Notes: a model not told the origin generated them from the sequence alone. Shown: positions 34,832-44,267, numbered from the stretch's first letter. The stretch is 64,000 nt of DNA from Paenibacillus sp. FJAT-29882 (GCF_001510645.1 NZ_LMVB01000001.1:310001-374000), one strand, 5' to 3'. Program-made: numbers and translations.

Positions 34832-36562
34832 ATGATTTCGATTAACTCTGTTTCGTTTCGTTACCCTGGTTCTGAAAATTGGGTTTTAAAAGAAGCAAGT
34901 GTAGACATTGAACAGGGTGAATTTACAGCAATCATTGGTGGAAATGGAGCTGGTAAGTCGACACTTTGTAAAACATTAAATGGGTTAATACCATCTTATT
35001 ATGTAGGTGATTTCGAAGGAACGGTTATGGTAGATGGCTTGAATGCAGCTACTACAAGTGTGGCAGTCTTGTCTGAGAAGGTGGCGTATGTGTATCAGGA
35101 TTTCGAAAATCAGCTTGTGCGTCCGACGGTTTTGGATGAAGCCATCTTTTCACCCCTAAATTTCGGATACCCTGATTATATGGAACGCGGGAGAGAAGCG
35201 TTACGGATTCTTGGATTGAGCCATTTGGAGAAGGAACATATATGGCAGTTGAGCGGTGGGCAGAAACATTTAGTTGCGTTAGCTGGAGCATTATCACTAC
35301 AGCCGGAGATCTTGATTATTGATGAGCCAGTAGCACAGCTAGATCCGGCACATGCTACTGAATTATATGACAAGCTTAAGATGTTGAATGAAGAGTATAA
35401 CAAAACGATTATTGTTATTGAACATCATACAGAGTTCATAGCGAATTATTGTTCAAGTGTCATCATGATGGAGCAGGGTTCTGTTTTATGGAAGAAACCC
35501 GTTAAGTATGGCTTATCTTTAGTGGAGGAATTGATGGATAAGAATATTCATCCTCCTCAGGTCACACAAGCGATGTTCCAACTGAAACGAGAGCAAAAAC
35601 CTAAGCTATTTCCGATAACGGTTCAGGAAGCGAAAGCAGAAATTCAAGGGAAGTATGAAATCTTACCTGGGCCTCATTTATTTTCTTCACAAGTATCACA
35701 AGTCAAAGGCGTAGAGACCATCTCAATGGACGGGGTTGATTATGGCTACAAAACAATTACCCGAAAGCGAAAACCGATTATAAATGAGCTTTCGCTGACT
35801 TGTTATGAAGGAGAGAAGATTGCACTAGTTGGTAGCAATGGCGCTGGGAAGTCAACTCTATTAAAGATGATTTCCGGTCTTGTGAAACCACAAGGTGGGT
35901 CAATGTTAGTGAATGGACAATCCACATCGAAGCTTAGCATGGAACAACTTGCTGAAAAGGTCGCTTATATTTATCAAAACCCGGAAGAAATGTTTATCGA
36001 GGATTCAATTTATAAAGATATTGATTATTTTTTGAAAGCGAGAAAGATTGCAGATCGCAGGGAGTTTATTGAAGAAATTATTCAACGTTTCCACTTAGAG
36101 GAGCTGAGGGAGAGGGACGGTCGGTTATTGAGCGGCGGGCAACAGCGGAGAGCGAGTCTCGCGATTGGCATTGCGATGAAACCGTCGATTGTACTTCTAG
36201 ATGAGCCAACAGCAAGCCTAGATATTGCAACGCGTAAGGATATGATGAAGATGTTGAATAATTTGAATGGGTTTGTGAAAACAGCAATTGTTGCCACACA
36301 TGATATGGAGTTGGTGGCAGAATGGGCAAGCCGAGTGATTGTACTAAAGGGTGGGATAATTCTCGATGATACAACACCGCATACATTGTTTTCAAATCCA
36401 GCCCTGCTGCGAGAGGCATCTCTTGTTGCTCCGCAGATTGTAACCTTGTCCAAAGAGGTGAACATGTACCCGGCAGCGATTACGACTGAAGAGTTTCTGT
36501 CTCGTGTAAAACAAGTGGGTGTTGGAGGTGGAAGTGTTGAATGTGTTTCAAAAGCTCTTTAG
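34832..36562 (+). CDS. ECF transporter ATPase, two ABC domains fused (EcfA-EcfA')
   Basis: It has 576 residues. Domain 1 (about 1-235) has GGNGAGKST, signature LSGGQKHLVALAGAL and ILIIDEPVAQLDP. Domain 2 (about 295-540) has GSNGAGKST, LSGGQQRRASLAIGI and IVLLDEPTASLD. The two halves replace the separate EcfA and EcfA' of housekeeping modules. A linker at about 235-290 joins them. The ATG abuts the S-component stop. It overlaps ecfT by about 26 bases. Dedicated S-A-A-T sets like this are group I ECF transporters. Confidence 0.88.
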   Translation: MISINSVSFRYPGSENWVLKEASVDIEQGEFTAIIGGNGAGKSTLCKTLNGLIPSYYVGDFEGTVMVDGLNAATTSVAVLSEKVAYVYQDFENQLVRPTVLDEAIFSPLNFGYPDYMERGREALRILGLSHLEKEHIWQLSGGQKHLVALAGALSLQPEILIIDEPVAQLDPAHATELYDKLKMLNEEYNKTIIVIEHHTEFIANYCSSVIMMEQGSVLWKKPVKYGLSLVEELMDKNIHPPQVTQAMFQLKREQKPKLFPITVQEAKAEIQGKYEILPGPHLFSSQVSQVKGVETISMDGVDYGYKTITRKRKPIINELSLTCYEGEKIALVGSNGAGKSTLLKMISGLVKPQGGSMLVNGQSTSKLSMEQLAEKVAYIYQNPEEMFIEDSIYKDIDYFLKARKIADRREFIEEIIQRFHLEELRERDGRLLSGGQQRRASLAIGIAMKPSIVLLDEPTASLDIATRKDMMKMLNNLNGFVKTAIVATHDMELVAEWASRVIVLKGGIILDDTTPHTLFSNPALLREASLVAPQIVTLSKEVNMYPAAITTEEFLSRVKQVGVGGGSVECVSKAL

Positions 36563-37361
36563 TAAGCTTTCGGTGGAGAACATCAAGATTGAGTTAATGA
36601 GAACAGCTTATGGGACAGAGGAAACGGTTCTTTCAAGGCTTGACCCGAGAATGTTAATCGTTTGGTCCCTGTTCTTTACAACAGTTCCTTGGTTTATTCA
36701 TAATATGACCATTCTGATAGGGCTGGCAGTGTTGATGGGGGTGCTTGCTTATATGGCTAGAGTTAGCCCACTATTGATCGTGTTGTTGATTATTGGCGTG
36801 ATATCACAGTTTACGTACTTGATTTTTGTGGCGCTTTTTCTTGGAGGAACATTTACGGCGCTCCTTGCCGTCATTCCGCTTACTATCAAAATCATGATTA
36901 TCTCGCTATCCAGTATGGCGGTTTTTACAAGCATGGATCCTGAAAAATTCAGTGATGCACTCTTAAGCTTTGGTGTGCCGGGTAAATTCAGCTTCGGTGT
37001 TTCCTATGGATACCGTATGCTTCCTATCCTAATCGAAGAATATCAAAGTATTATCCAGTCATTTCGTTTACGTGGAAAGATGCCTGCTAAGAAAGGAATT
37101 CTGTATTGGCGCTACATCGTCTATTTTCTGAAAATAAGTGTTCTTGCCTTTTACCCAATGATGCTCAATACAGCTAAACGAACTCGGACCACTGTTGAGG
37201 CTTTAGAAATTAGAGGGTTTAGTTATTCAGAGGAAAATGATTTAGCAAAGAAATTAAAGCTTAAAGCGTTAAAAATGAACAAATACGATTATCAGTTTGT
37301 CGCAATCACATCAGTCATTACGATTTGTATCATTAATATAGGAATGTTTTACCCATTATAA
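36537..37361 (+). CDS. ecfT: ECF transporter transmembrane coupling protein EcfT
   Basis: It has 274 residues. About five membrane helices lie in residues 35-130 and at the C-terminus. The two cytosolic coupling motifs are visible as QSFRLRGKMP (about 180) and VEALEIRGFSY (about 220), which dock into the ATPase grooves. I favour TTG 36537, eight bases after GGAGG. The frame is open back to GTG 36519, but that precedes the ribosome site. It overlaps the ATPase gene, indicating coupling. Confidence 0.84.
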   Translation: MNVFQKLFSKLSVENIKIELMRTAYGTEETVLSRLDPRMLIVWSLFFTTVPWFIHNMTILIGLAVLMGVLAYMARVSPLLIVLLIIGVISQFTYLIFVALFLGGTFTALLAVIPLTIKIMIISLSSMAVFTSMDPEKFSDALLSFGVPGKFSFGVSYGYRMLPILIEEYQSIIQSFRLRGKMPAKKGILYWRYIVYFLKISVLAFYPMMLNTAKRTRTTVEALEIRGFSYSEENDLAKKLKLKALKMNKYDYQFVAITSVITICIINIGMFYPL

Positions 37362-37377
37362 GAAGGGGGATGTTAGT

Positions 37378-38142
37378 ATGATTATTGACTTCCATACACA
37401 TGGGAAATTAGCAAAACGAGTGGATTTTGATCTTGAATTTTTTAAAGAAGTAATTGCAAATGCAAAAGAAAGCGGATTGACGGCGCTTGCTTTGACAGAG
37501 CACTTTAATACGAAGAATTTCTATGAAATCTATGAAACGCTTGATGAACATTTCGAGTATAAGCATGATTATTATGATGTAAATGGTTTCAAAGTATTCA
37601 CAGGAATGGAGGTCGATGCAAAGGAGATTGGGCATTTGTTGTTCTTGGCAAATAAGGAATCAATCCTTGAAATCCGTAATCAACTTAGTGACCATACGAC
37701 AGAAGAGACGTTTTTACCCATCACCGAGCTTTTGAACTTGGCTGATAAATATGGTGTTTTGAAGATTGGGGCTCACCCGCTAAGAGAATCCACACCTTTA
37801 CACCAGCATCCAGAGGAAGTGTTAAGGCGCTTCGATGCGTTTGACTTAAACGGAAAAGACATGCATGTGCATGGAGTGGAGGCAATGAAGTTCGCGGTTC
37901 ATGAATTTGCCGATATGTGTGATGTCCCTGTTGTTTGTGGTAGTGACTCCCACCATCCCATTCATATAGGCGTTGTGAAAAACAAACTGCCAGAATGTGA
38001 AACAGTGGAAGATATAAAGCAAGCAATCCGAACACGCAGCTTTACGAGCGAGATTTCGCCTGTTCTGCACACAAGAATTCAAGCCGCGACAATTGTAAAG
38101 AAAAAAATGAAAGAAGAACTCGTATACGACAATGTAAAATGA
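37378..38142 (+). CDS. PHP-domain metal-dependent hydrolase
   Basis: It has 254 residues. PHP metal ligands appear in order: IDFHTHGK (residues 3-10), LALTEHFN (about 37-44), FTGMEVDA (about 75), KIGAHPLR (about 133) and VCGSDSHHPIHIG (about 194-206). PHP proteins of this size are phosphoesterases (histidinol-phosphatase or YciV-like nucleoside phosphatases). It is the last gene of the ECF operon, 16 bases after ecfT with AAGGGGG. It probably acts on the imported compound or its phosphorylated form, which is unusual company for an ECF transporter. Confidence 0.8.
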   Translation: MIIDFHTHGKLAKRVDFDLEFFKEVIANAKESGLTALALTEHFNTKNFYEIYETLDEHFEYKHDYYDVNGFKVFTGMEVDAKEIGHLLFLANKESILEIRNQLSDHTTEETFLPITELLNLADKYGVLKIGAHPLRESTPLHQHPEEVLRRFDAFDLNGKDMHVHGVEAMKFAVHEFADMCDVPVVCGSDSHHPIHIGVVKNKLPECETVEDIKQAIRTRSFTSEISPVLHTRIQAATIVKKKMKEELVYDNVK

Positions 38143-38180
38143 CACTTTATGACAGTGCAAGCTGTCTGAGGTGTTTTTTT
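38142..38180 (+). terminator. Terminator of the ECF/PHP operon
   Basis: GACAG pairs with CTGTC, with outer ACAC/GTGT pairs, followed by seven T. Confidence 0.75.
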
Positions 38181-38605
38181 ATGTTAAGCCATAAATCAGG
38201 GAGAAATTCGTTAGTTGACCGGTAAACCCAGACGTGTAGTATGCTCTGGATGTATTCTCCCATGATTAGGATGAATCACTCGGATCTATTATCTATCTTT
38301 CACCGTTCCAGCTTTTCAATATCCAGAATTGAGAAAACTCAATAGGGCTCGTATTCTTACTTTTCCGTACAGGGCACTCGAATTTTTTGCGGAGAATAGG
38401 GGCAAGAATTAGATGATTTGTATGCTTTATTCGTAGTCACAGAAATAGTCTGTGACCTTGGTGAAAGAGCCGGTTCATTCATTCACTTTATCTCGCATTG
38501 TTAAAATGTTTAATTCCTACCAAACAGGTTCAATTAATTGACGAATTATGAGAGATTTTATACGATAAGGTGTATCGACTGACTGATCAATCGAGAGGAG
38601 GAATT
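38181..38605. other. Intergenic, decayed-looking, no gene assigned
   Basis: About 425 bases. GTCACAGA (38436-38443) is inverted as TCTGTGAC (38449-38456). Short open frames are not recognisable. The promoter and possible operator of the TetR gene lie near the right end; I cannot fix them. Confidence 0.4.
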
Positions 38606-39229
38606 GTGATTACAGAAAATGAGAGGTCTATTGATCGAAGAGAGCAAATAATTGCGATTGCCATTCAGCTATTCGCTACGAATGGTTATCATAAGACAAA
38701 GATAGCAGATATTGTGCGCGAAGCGGGAATTGCTCAAGGGACCTTTTATTGGTATTTCAAAAGCAAGGAAAGTATAGCACTTGAGATCATTCAAGCTGGA
38801 CAAGCACAGATTCTTAACGTTGTTTCCAAAGGATATCGGACAACTCCAGGTACTGTAGCCGATGCAGTGGCCTCTTCTGAAAAATTATTTGAGGATTTAT
38901 TTACCTTTTCAAAGGATAATCGATATTTGATGGAATTAATTATTAAAGGAATCGATAGTGAAGAGTCCATCAAGCATTTAATTTTCGAAACTCGTATAAA
39001 AATGGAGGAAGCATTCAAGAATAACGTAAAGCGGGCAATGGATCTTGGGATTTTGCCAGAAAAAGATCCGACGATTCAAGCGGCATTATTAATGAGCTTA
39101 ATGGAAGGGATGCTCGCGAGATGGCTATTCGGCCCTGTTACATACGAATCAGTAGTAAAGGAACAATCAGCAAATGACCTTGCAAAGGAATTGGTGAAGT
39201 TCGAGTTCTATGGACTGTTAGGAATATAA
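38606..39229 (+). CDS. TetR family regulator of the amino acid transporter operon
   Basis: It has 207 residues. The helix-turn-helix covers about 12-58 (REQIIAIAIQLFATNGYHKT, IAQGTFYWYFKSKESIALEI). The C-terminal part is an all-helical ligand domain. GTG 38606 lies four bases after GAGGAGG and is preferred to an ATG 36 bases upstream with no site. It is the first gene of a five-gene operon (SBP, permease, ATPase, OsmC), so it presumably senses a substrate or stress linked to that transporter. Confidence 0.83.
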   Translation: MITENERSIDRREQIIAIAIQLFATNGYHKTKIADIVREAGIAQGTFYWYFKSKESIALEIIQAGQAQILNVVSKGYRTTPGTVADAVASSEKLFEDLFTFSKDNRYLMELIIKGIDSEESIKHLIFETRIKMEEAFKNNVKRAMDLGILPEKDPTIQAALLMSLMEGMLARWLFGPVTYESVVKEQSANDLAKELVKFEFYGLLGI

Positions 39230-39248
39230 GAGAAGGAGTGAATCGAAA

Positions 39249-40064
39249 ATGAAAAAGCGCTCAGGGTCCCTACTGATTTTTCTAGTAGCTATCATGATGA
39301 TAGTAAGTGCATGCGGTACAAAGGATAACGCCAACAATGCGAAAAAAGAATTACTTCAAGAGGTGAAGGATCGAGGCACATTACGGGTCGGTGTCATGGG
39401 AACGTATCAGCCCTATAATTTCTTAAATGAAAACAAAGAAATGGACGGTTTCGATGTAGACATTGCCAAGGAAGTTGCGAAACGTTTAGGGGTAAAGACT
39501 GAGTTTGTCGCTCAAGAATTCTCAGGAATGATTGCGGGACTGAAAACGAATAAGTTTGATGTTGTAATCAGCCAAATGACGATTACGGATGAGCGGAAGA
39601 AACAAATGGATTTTACAAAGCCGTATATTACAAATCACGTAAAGGTCATTGTTCAAGAAGCGAATAATACGATCAAGTCTGTTGATGATTTTAAAGGGAA
39701 GAATATTGGCGTCGGGTTAGGAACAAATGACGAGACCTATCTTCGTACAGAGTTAATGCCAAAAGTAGGCGATTTTACAATCAAAACGTATGATGATGTG
39801 ATTACATCGCTGAAGGATTTGGATACAGGCAGAATTGATGCAACGATTAATAACATGTATGCCATTAAACCGATCGTTGAGAAGAATGGTTTTAAAATTA
39901 AAACGGTGGGCGAACCGGTGAAGTCTGACCAAGCAGGTATCGCTGTTCGCAAAGGAAATGAACCATTTCTAAAAGAGCTGGACCGAATTTTAGCAGAAAT
40001 GAAAGCAGACGGAACGTATAAAAATATTTATATGAAGTGGTTTAATGAAGAACCAGCTGAGTAA
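39249..40064 (+). CDS. Polar amino acid ABC transporter substrate-binding lipoprotein
   Basis: It has 271 residues. The lipobox VSAC places the anchored cysteine at about residue 21. The type 3 extracellular solute-binding fold begins VKDRGTLRVGVMGTYQPYNF and continues MDGFDVDIAKEVAKRLGV, SQMTITDERKKQMDFTKPY and FKGKNIGVGLGTNDETYL. The substrate is probably an amino acid; the TYQPYNF and ITDERK pockets do not identify which. AGAAGGAG precedes the ATG. Confidence 0.87.
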   Translation: MKKRSGSLLIFLVAIMMIVSACGTKDNANNAKKELLQEVKDRGTLRVGVMGTYQPYNFLNENKEMDGFDVDIAKEVAKRLGVKTEFVAQEFSGMIAGLKTNKFDVVISQMTITDERKKQMDFTKPYITNHVKVIVQEANNTIKSVDDFKGKNIGVGLGTNDETYLRTELMPKVGDFTIKTYDDVITSLKDLDTGRIDATINNMYAIKPIVEKNGFKIKTVGEPVKSDQAGIAVRKGNEPFLKELDRILAEMKADGTYKNIYMKWFNEEPAE

Positions 40065-40086
40065 AGAGGAAGGGCTGGATAAGTAA

Positions 40087-40731
40087 ATGGATATCATATG
40101 GTCTAATTTGCCATTTTTATTACAAGGAGCCTATTATACGCTCCTTATCACCATTGTATCGATGTTTTTCGGATCGATTCTTGCGATTATTGTTGCAATC
40201 GCAAGACTAAAAGGAAACCGGCCAATTAGATGGTTGGCGCGTGCTTATGTATCCATTATTCGAGGAACGCCAACACTTGTGCAGATTATCATTATTTATT
40301 ATGGATTAGCGGATTATGGCTTAAACCTTAAACCGTTGACTGCCGCATATATTGCGTTAAGTATTAGCATCGGTGCTTATTTATCAGAAACATTGCGTGG
40401 TGCGATACAAGCGATTCCAAAGGGACAATATGAAGCCGCATATGCATCGGGAATGACACCGATCCAAACCATGAAGAGAATCATTCTACCACAAGCGATT
40501 CGGATTGCGATACCGCCAGCAGGAAATACCTTCATCGGGATGCTGAAGGAAACATCGCTCGTATCCGTTATTACTGTCACCGAATTGCTTCGCTCGGCGC
40601 AGCTTTTAATTGCGCAGTATTATGTGTACATGCCGTTTTATCTAGCCATTGCGGTGATGTATTGGATCCTTAGTACGGGATTTTCCTTCATTTTAGAGCG
40701 AATCGAGAAACGGCTATCAATTTATGAATAA
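40087..40731 (+). CDS. Polar amino acid ABC transporter permease
   Basis: It has 214 residues with five membrane helices, the HisM/GlnP type. [20 protein letters not shown] (about 55-74) and the EAA loop [20 protein letters not shown] (about 122-141) are characteristic. One permease gene suggests a homodimeric channel. It starts 22 bases after the binding-protein stop with GAAGGG. Confidence 0.87.
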   Translation: MDIIWSNLPFLLQGAYYTLLITIVSMFFGSILAIIVAIARLKGNRPIRWLARAYVSIIRGTPTLVQIIIIYYGLADYGLNLKPLTAAYIALSISIGAYLSETLRGAIQAIPKGQYEAAYASGMTPIQTMKRIILPQAIRIAIPPAGNTFIGMLKETSLVSVITVTELLRSAQLLIAQYYVYMPFYLAIAVMYWILSTGFSFILERIEKRLSIYE

Positions 40732-40745
40732 GTATGGTGATCCCT

Positions 40746-41495
40746 ATGATAAAAACAAACGATCTATCAAAGAGTTTTTCAGGACTTGAAGTATTAAAAG
40801 AAATCAATTTGTCTGTAGAGACAGGTGAAGTAGTCGCTATTCTTGGTCCAAGTGGTTCAGGGAAAAGTACTTTGTTGCGTTGTTTTAATGGGTTAGAGGA
40901 ATTGTCAGGCGGCAGGATCCAAGTAGGCGAAATTGAAGTGGATGCGAACCAATCGCCAAGAGAACGAAACAAACAAATTCGTAAAATTCGACTTAATACT
41001 GGAATGGTCTTTCAACAATTTAATCTATACCCACATAAAACCGTGTTGCAAAACGTCGTAGAAGCATTGCTTATTGTCAAAAAAAGCCCGAAAGAGAAAG
41101 CAATTATTTTAGGGGAAAACCTGCTTAAGCGAGTTGGATTATTTGAAAAGAAAGATCAATATCCGCAAAGACTCTCTGGCGGCCAACAGCAAAGGGTAGC
41201 CATTGCAAGAGCACTGGCGATGGAACCGGATCTTATGCTTTTTGATGAGCCAACTTCTGCTCTTGACCCAGAATTAGTGGATGAGGTTCTAGCTGTTATT
41301 AAAGAGCTCGCTCATACAGGTATGACAATGGTTATTGTGACGCACGAAATGGAGTTTGCGCGTGAAGTTGCCGACCGAATTGTGTTTATGGCTGATGGCG
41401 TGATTGTGGAAGAAGGAACATCAGAAGAATTCTTTAACCGGCCAAAAACAGAACGAGCACGAAAATTTTTGAAAATGGAAGAAGTCACTAATTGA
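40746..41495 (+). CDS. Polar amino acid ABC transporter ATPase
   Basis: It has 249 residues. Walker A is GPSGSGKST, signature [15 protein letters not shown], Walker [15 protein letters not shown], with the switch histidine in VIVTHEM. It matches GlnQ/ArtP-type ATPases. Two in-frame ATGs exist at 40734 and 40746; I use the second because [19 protein letters not shown] aligns with family starts and GGTGAT lies before it, but this is uncertain. Confidence 0.87.
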   Translation: MIKTNDLSKSFSGLEVLKEINLSVETGEVVAILGPSGSGKSTLLRCFNGLEELSGGRIQVGEIEVDANQSPRERNKQIRKIRLNTGMVFQQFNLYPHKTVLQNVVEALLIVKKSPKEKAIILGENLLKRVGLFEKKDQYPQRLSGGQQQRVAIARALAMEPDLMLFDEPTSALDPELVDEVLAVIKELAHTGMTMVIVTHEMEFAREVADRIVFMADGVIVEEGTSEEFFNRPKTERARKFLKMEEVTN

Positions 41496-41508
41496 AAGAG
41501 GGATCAGC

Positions 41509-41940
41509 ATGAAAGTACTAACGAAATGGACAGGACAACGCGCCTTCACAGCAGTCGGCGATTCAGGATATGAAGTGAAAATGGATGCAACAGAAAAATA
41601 CTTCGGGGAAGGCAAGGGAGTTACACCAACCGAAATGTTGCTTGCGTCTCTTGCTGGTTGTATTGGGATTGATGTTACGATGATCCTAAGACCATACTTG
41701 TCTGAAGTAGATACACTGGAAATCGAAACAGATGGCACAAGAGAAGAAGACATGCCAAAAGCATTTACAACGATTAACGTTACATTTACCATTAATGGAA
41801 CTGTCGACAGCAAACGAGTGTGGCGAGCAATCGACCTAGGTAAAGAGAAATACTGTTCGGTATCGAATTCATTGAAAGCAGATATTATCTTCCATCTTGT
41901 CTTAAATGGCGAAAAGCAGGAACGCCCTGTAAAAGAATAG
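41509..41940 (+). CDS. OsmC family peroxiredoxin-like protein
   Basis: It has 143 residues. OsmC/Ohr proteins reduce organic hydroperoxides with two cysteines. Here one is in LLASLAGCIGIDVTMIL (about 52-68) and the second in EKYCSVSNSLKAD (about 110-122), the spacing of the YhfA-like OsmC branch. GAGGGATC precedes the ATG, 13 bases after the ATPase stop. Its place in an amino acid transport operon suggests protection from, or handling of, a reactive sulfur or electrophilic substrate. Confidence 0.83.
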   Translation: MKVLTKWTGQRAFTAVGDSGYEVKMDATEKYFGEGKGVTPTEMLLASLAGCIGIDVTMILRPYLSEVDTLEIETDGTREEDMPKAFTTINVTFTINGTVDSKRVWRAIDLGKEKYCSVSNSLKADIIFHLVLNGEKQERPVKE

Positions 41941-41994
41941 CTCCTTTTTACGTGAAAATATAAACGAGCTTCATTTTAGCTTCGATAAACAAAA

Positions 41995-42034
41995 CACGAA
42001 AACACCGTCCAAATAACAGGTCGGTGTTTTCGTG
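41995..42034. terminator. Stem-loop after the OsmC operon
   Basis: CACGAAAACACCG pairs perfectly with CGGTGTTTTCGTG over a 14-base loop. There is no T run after the stem, but the lower half of the stem is T-rich, so termination is plausible. Confidence 0.65.
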
Positions 42035-42147
42035 CAGATTGTAATAACGATCAAACTAAGGGAAACTCACTTTTTCTGTCTTAAACAAATAGAATATTAT
42101 TCAGATGTATTCAATGAATATTGAAGGTCAAATAATGTTCTCTAACG

Positions 42148-42176
42148 TTGACACTTACTTAGTAGTAAGTTAGTGT
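42148..42176 (+). promoter_or_regulatory. Promoter with overlapping inverted repeat for tetR-fabF
   Basis: TTGACA (42148-42153), a 17-base spacer, then TAGTGT as a weak -10. The spacer holds ACTTACT, TAGT, AGTAAGT, an inverted repeat that is a good TetR operator candidate. The predicted transcription start would be at or within a few bases of the ATG at 42183. Confidence 0.6.
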
Positions 42177-42182
42177 GTAGAT

Positions 42183-42725
42183 ATGGAAAATAGAAAAGAA
42201 CAAATCATTGAAAGGGCATTAGTGCACATAAAAAAAAGAGGCTATCTATCTTTCAGTTATGATCATCTATCAAAAGAGCTTGGTTTGACGAAAGCAAGTA
42301 TTCATTACCACTTTGAAAAAAAAGAGAGTTTAGGGCTTGCTGTTTGTGACAGGCTGGAAACTGGGTTGGATCAAATGATATTGGCCATTAATGGTATGCA
42401 TATTGATCCGAAAGAAAAGCCGATGGAGTTTTTTAGAATGAGGATTTCTCACATTGATGTAGATGAGATTTGTCCGATTTCAGCGTTTCAAGCGGATTTT
42501 CCGTACTTACCTGAAATCCTCAAGCAATCTGTTCAAGATGTAACGAAAAAAGAATTAGGCTGTGTAGCTGAATTACTTCAAGACGTACATAAAGATATAA
42601 ATAAAAGTGAAGCCAAGGCAATCCTATTATTATCCGCTATGAAAGGCGCGTTGCAGTATAGACGAGCAGTTGGTGGGGAAATAATGGAGACAATAAGTTA
42701 TCAATTGGAGGAGATATTACAATGA
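42183..42725 (+). CDS. TetR family regulator paired with fabF
   Basis: It has 180 residues. The helix-turn-helix spans about 5-50 (KEQIIERALVHIKKRGYLSF, LGLTKASIHYHFEKKESLG). The helical C-terminus has ICPISAFQADFPYLPEIL as seen in TetR regulators of the YxaF/LmrA type. The ATG has no ribosome site, and the promoter is so close that the message may be leaderless. It overlaps fabF by four bases. It probably controls itself and fabF through the inverted repeat at 42153-42170. Confidence 0.82.
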   Translation: MENRKEQIIERALVHIKKRGYLSFSYDHLSKELGLTKASIHYHFEKKESLGLAVCDRLETGLDQMILAINGMHIDPKEKPMEFFRMRISHIDVDEICPISAFQADFPYLPEILKQSVQDVTKKELGCVAELLQDVHKDINKSEAKAILLLSAMKGALQYRRAVGGEIMETISYQLEEILQ

Positions 42726-43966
42726 GTCGAAGAGTTGTTGTAACAGGGTATGGGGTCGTATCCCCTTTAGGAAATGATGTAGATACATTTTGGAATCATA
42801 TTAAAGAAGGTAAATCAGGGATAAAGAAAATTACATCAGACGAATTTGATGGGATTAACACACAAATTGGCGGATATATTGAAGATTTTACGCCAGAGTC
42901 GTACTTAGATAATAAGGAAATCGGCAGATATGATAGGTTTATTCAATATGGATATGCTGCAGCAAAGCAAGCGCTTGATCAGTCAGGATTGGTTTTGGAG
43001 ACCGAGACGAATGACCGGTACGGTGTTTACGTCGGTTCAGGTATTGGCGGGATTGATACGACGCTTGAGAATCATAAGGCGTTGCTAGAAAAAGGGCCGA
43101 GAAGAGTGTCACCATTTATGGTACCGATGATGATTAGTAATATGGCATCAGGAATCATTGCCATCAAAACTGGGTTTGCTGGTCCGAGTTTCTCACCGGT
43201 ATCTGCTTGTGCGACAGGTAATCAGGCGATTGGCGAGGCGTTTTTGAATATCCATCATGGCTATTCAGATGCGATACTTGCTGGTGGCGCTGAAGCGACG
43301 ATTAATCCACTGTCATTTGCAGGCTTTTCGCGCATGCGTGCGATGTCTACCCGAAACGAAGAGCCCCAAAAAGCAAGCAGACCGTTTGATAAAGGACGCG
43401 ACGGTTTCGTTATGTCTGAAGGTGCAGGCGTGTTAATGCTTGAAGAATATGAGCATGCCAAAAAGAGAGGCGCTGTGATTTTAGGAGAAATTGTTGGGTA
43501 CGGATCCTCGACAGATGCGCATCACATTACCTCTCCTGAATATTTAGGTGCGGCTAAAGCGATGGAAAAAGCGATACAAATGGCACAAATTGATCCGGAA
43601 CAAATTGATTACATCAACGCACACGGAACGAGCACACCAGAAGGGGACAAGTCTGAAACGAATGCGATTAAGCATGTATTTGGTGAACATGCCTATAAGC
43701 TAAAAGTCAGCTCTACTAAATCTATGACGGGTCACCTATTCGGTGCTGCTGGTGGTGTAGAAGGTGTCATCACAGTGAAAAGTATCCAGGAAGGGATTTT
43801 ACCTCCAACAATTAACTATGAAGAGCCGGACGAAGAGTGCGACCTAAATTACATTCCGAATCAAGCTGTAGAAGAAACAGTAAATTATGCTCTTTCTAAC
43901 GGCTTTGGATTTGGTGGACATAATGCCGTGCTAGTGTTTAAGAAGTTTACGGAAAATGAACGGTAA
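42722..43966 (+). CDS. fabF: Beta-ketoacyl-ACP synthase II (FabF family)
   Basis: It has 414 residues and condenses malonyl-ACP with acyl-ACP in fatty acid elongation. The active-site cysteine is in VSACATGNQAIGEA (about 165), histidine 1 in NAHGTSTPEGD (about 303) and histidine 2 in MTGHLFGAAGG (about 340). The family usually has ND after STP; here it is EGD. It is translated from an ATGA overlap with the TetR gene, with GGAGGAG inside the tetR end. The main fabHF pair of Bacillus is arranged differently, so this is likely a second, regulated FabF. Confidence 0.88.
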   Translation: MSRRVVVTGYGVVSPLGNDVDTFWNHIKEGKSGIKKITSDEFDGINTQIGGYIEDFTPESYLDNKEIGRYDRFIQYGYAAAKQALDQSGLVLETETNDRYGVYVGSGIGGIDTTLENHKALLEKGPRRVSPFMVPMMISNMASGIIAIKTGFAGPSFSPVSACATGNQAIGEAFLNIHHGYSDAILAGGAEATINPLSFAGFSRMRAMSTRNEEPQKASRPFDKGRDGFVMSEGAGVLMLEEYEHAKKRGAVILGEIVGYGSSTDAHHITSPEYLGAAKAMEKAIQMAQIDPEQIDYINAHGTSTPEGDKSETNAIKHVFGEHAYKLKVSSTKSMTGHLFGAAGGVEGVITVKSIQEGILPPTINYEEPDEECDLNYIPNQAVEETVNYALSNGFGFGGHNAVLVFKKFTENER

Positions 43967-44023
43967 TAAATGAGAGTTCTGAGTGAAATAGGTCCATTTT
44001 ATACTCGAAATTTATAGATCAAT

Positions 44024-44072
44024 AAAGGTAGGCACATATTAGGTATGTTAATATGTTTGCTTACCTTTTTTT
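44024..44072 (+). terminator. Terminator of tetR-fabF
   Basis: AAAGGTAGGCACATATTA pairs, with small mismatches, with TAATATGTTTGCTTACCTTT, followed by a T run. Confidence 0.82.
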
Positions 44073-44267
44073 GGTGATTAATGGCATCACTTACATGGAT
44101 GGTGAACTTTTTGTTGAAACCTTGATATGTTTGGTAATTCTATAGATGAAGTTTTAAATCATAATAATTTTTTTAAACCTTTGATTGGCTTTCTGCCTTT
44201 CAAGATTTTTAAGTGGATTGCTAAATAAAAGGATTTTGATTACAAAGATAATACTTTATCAATGTAA

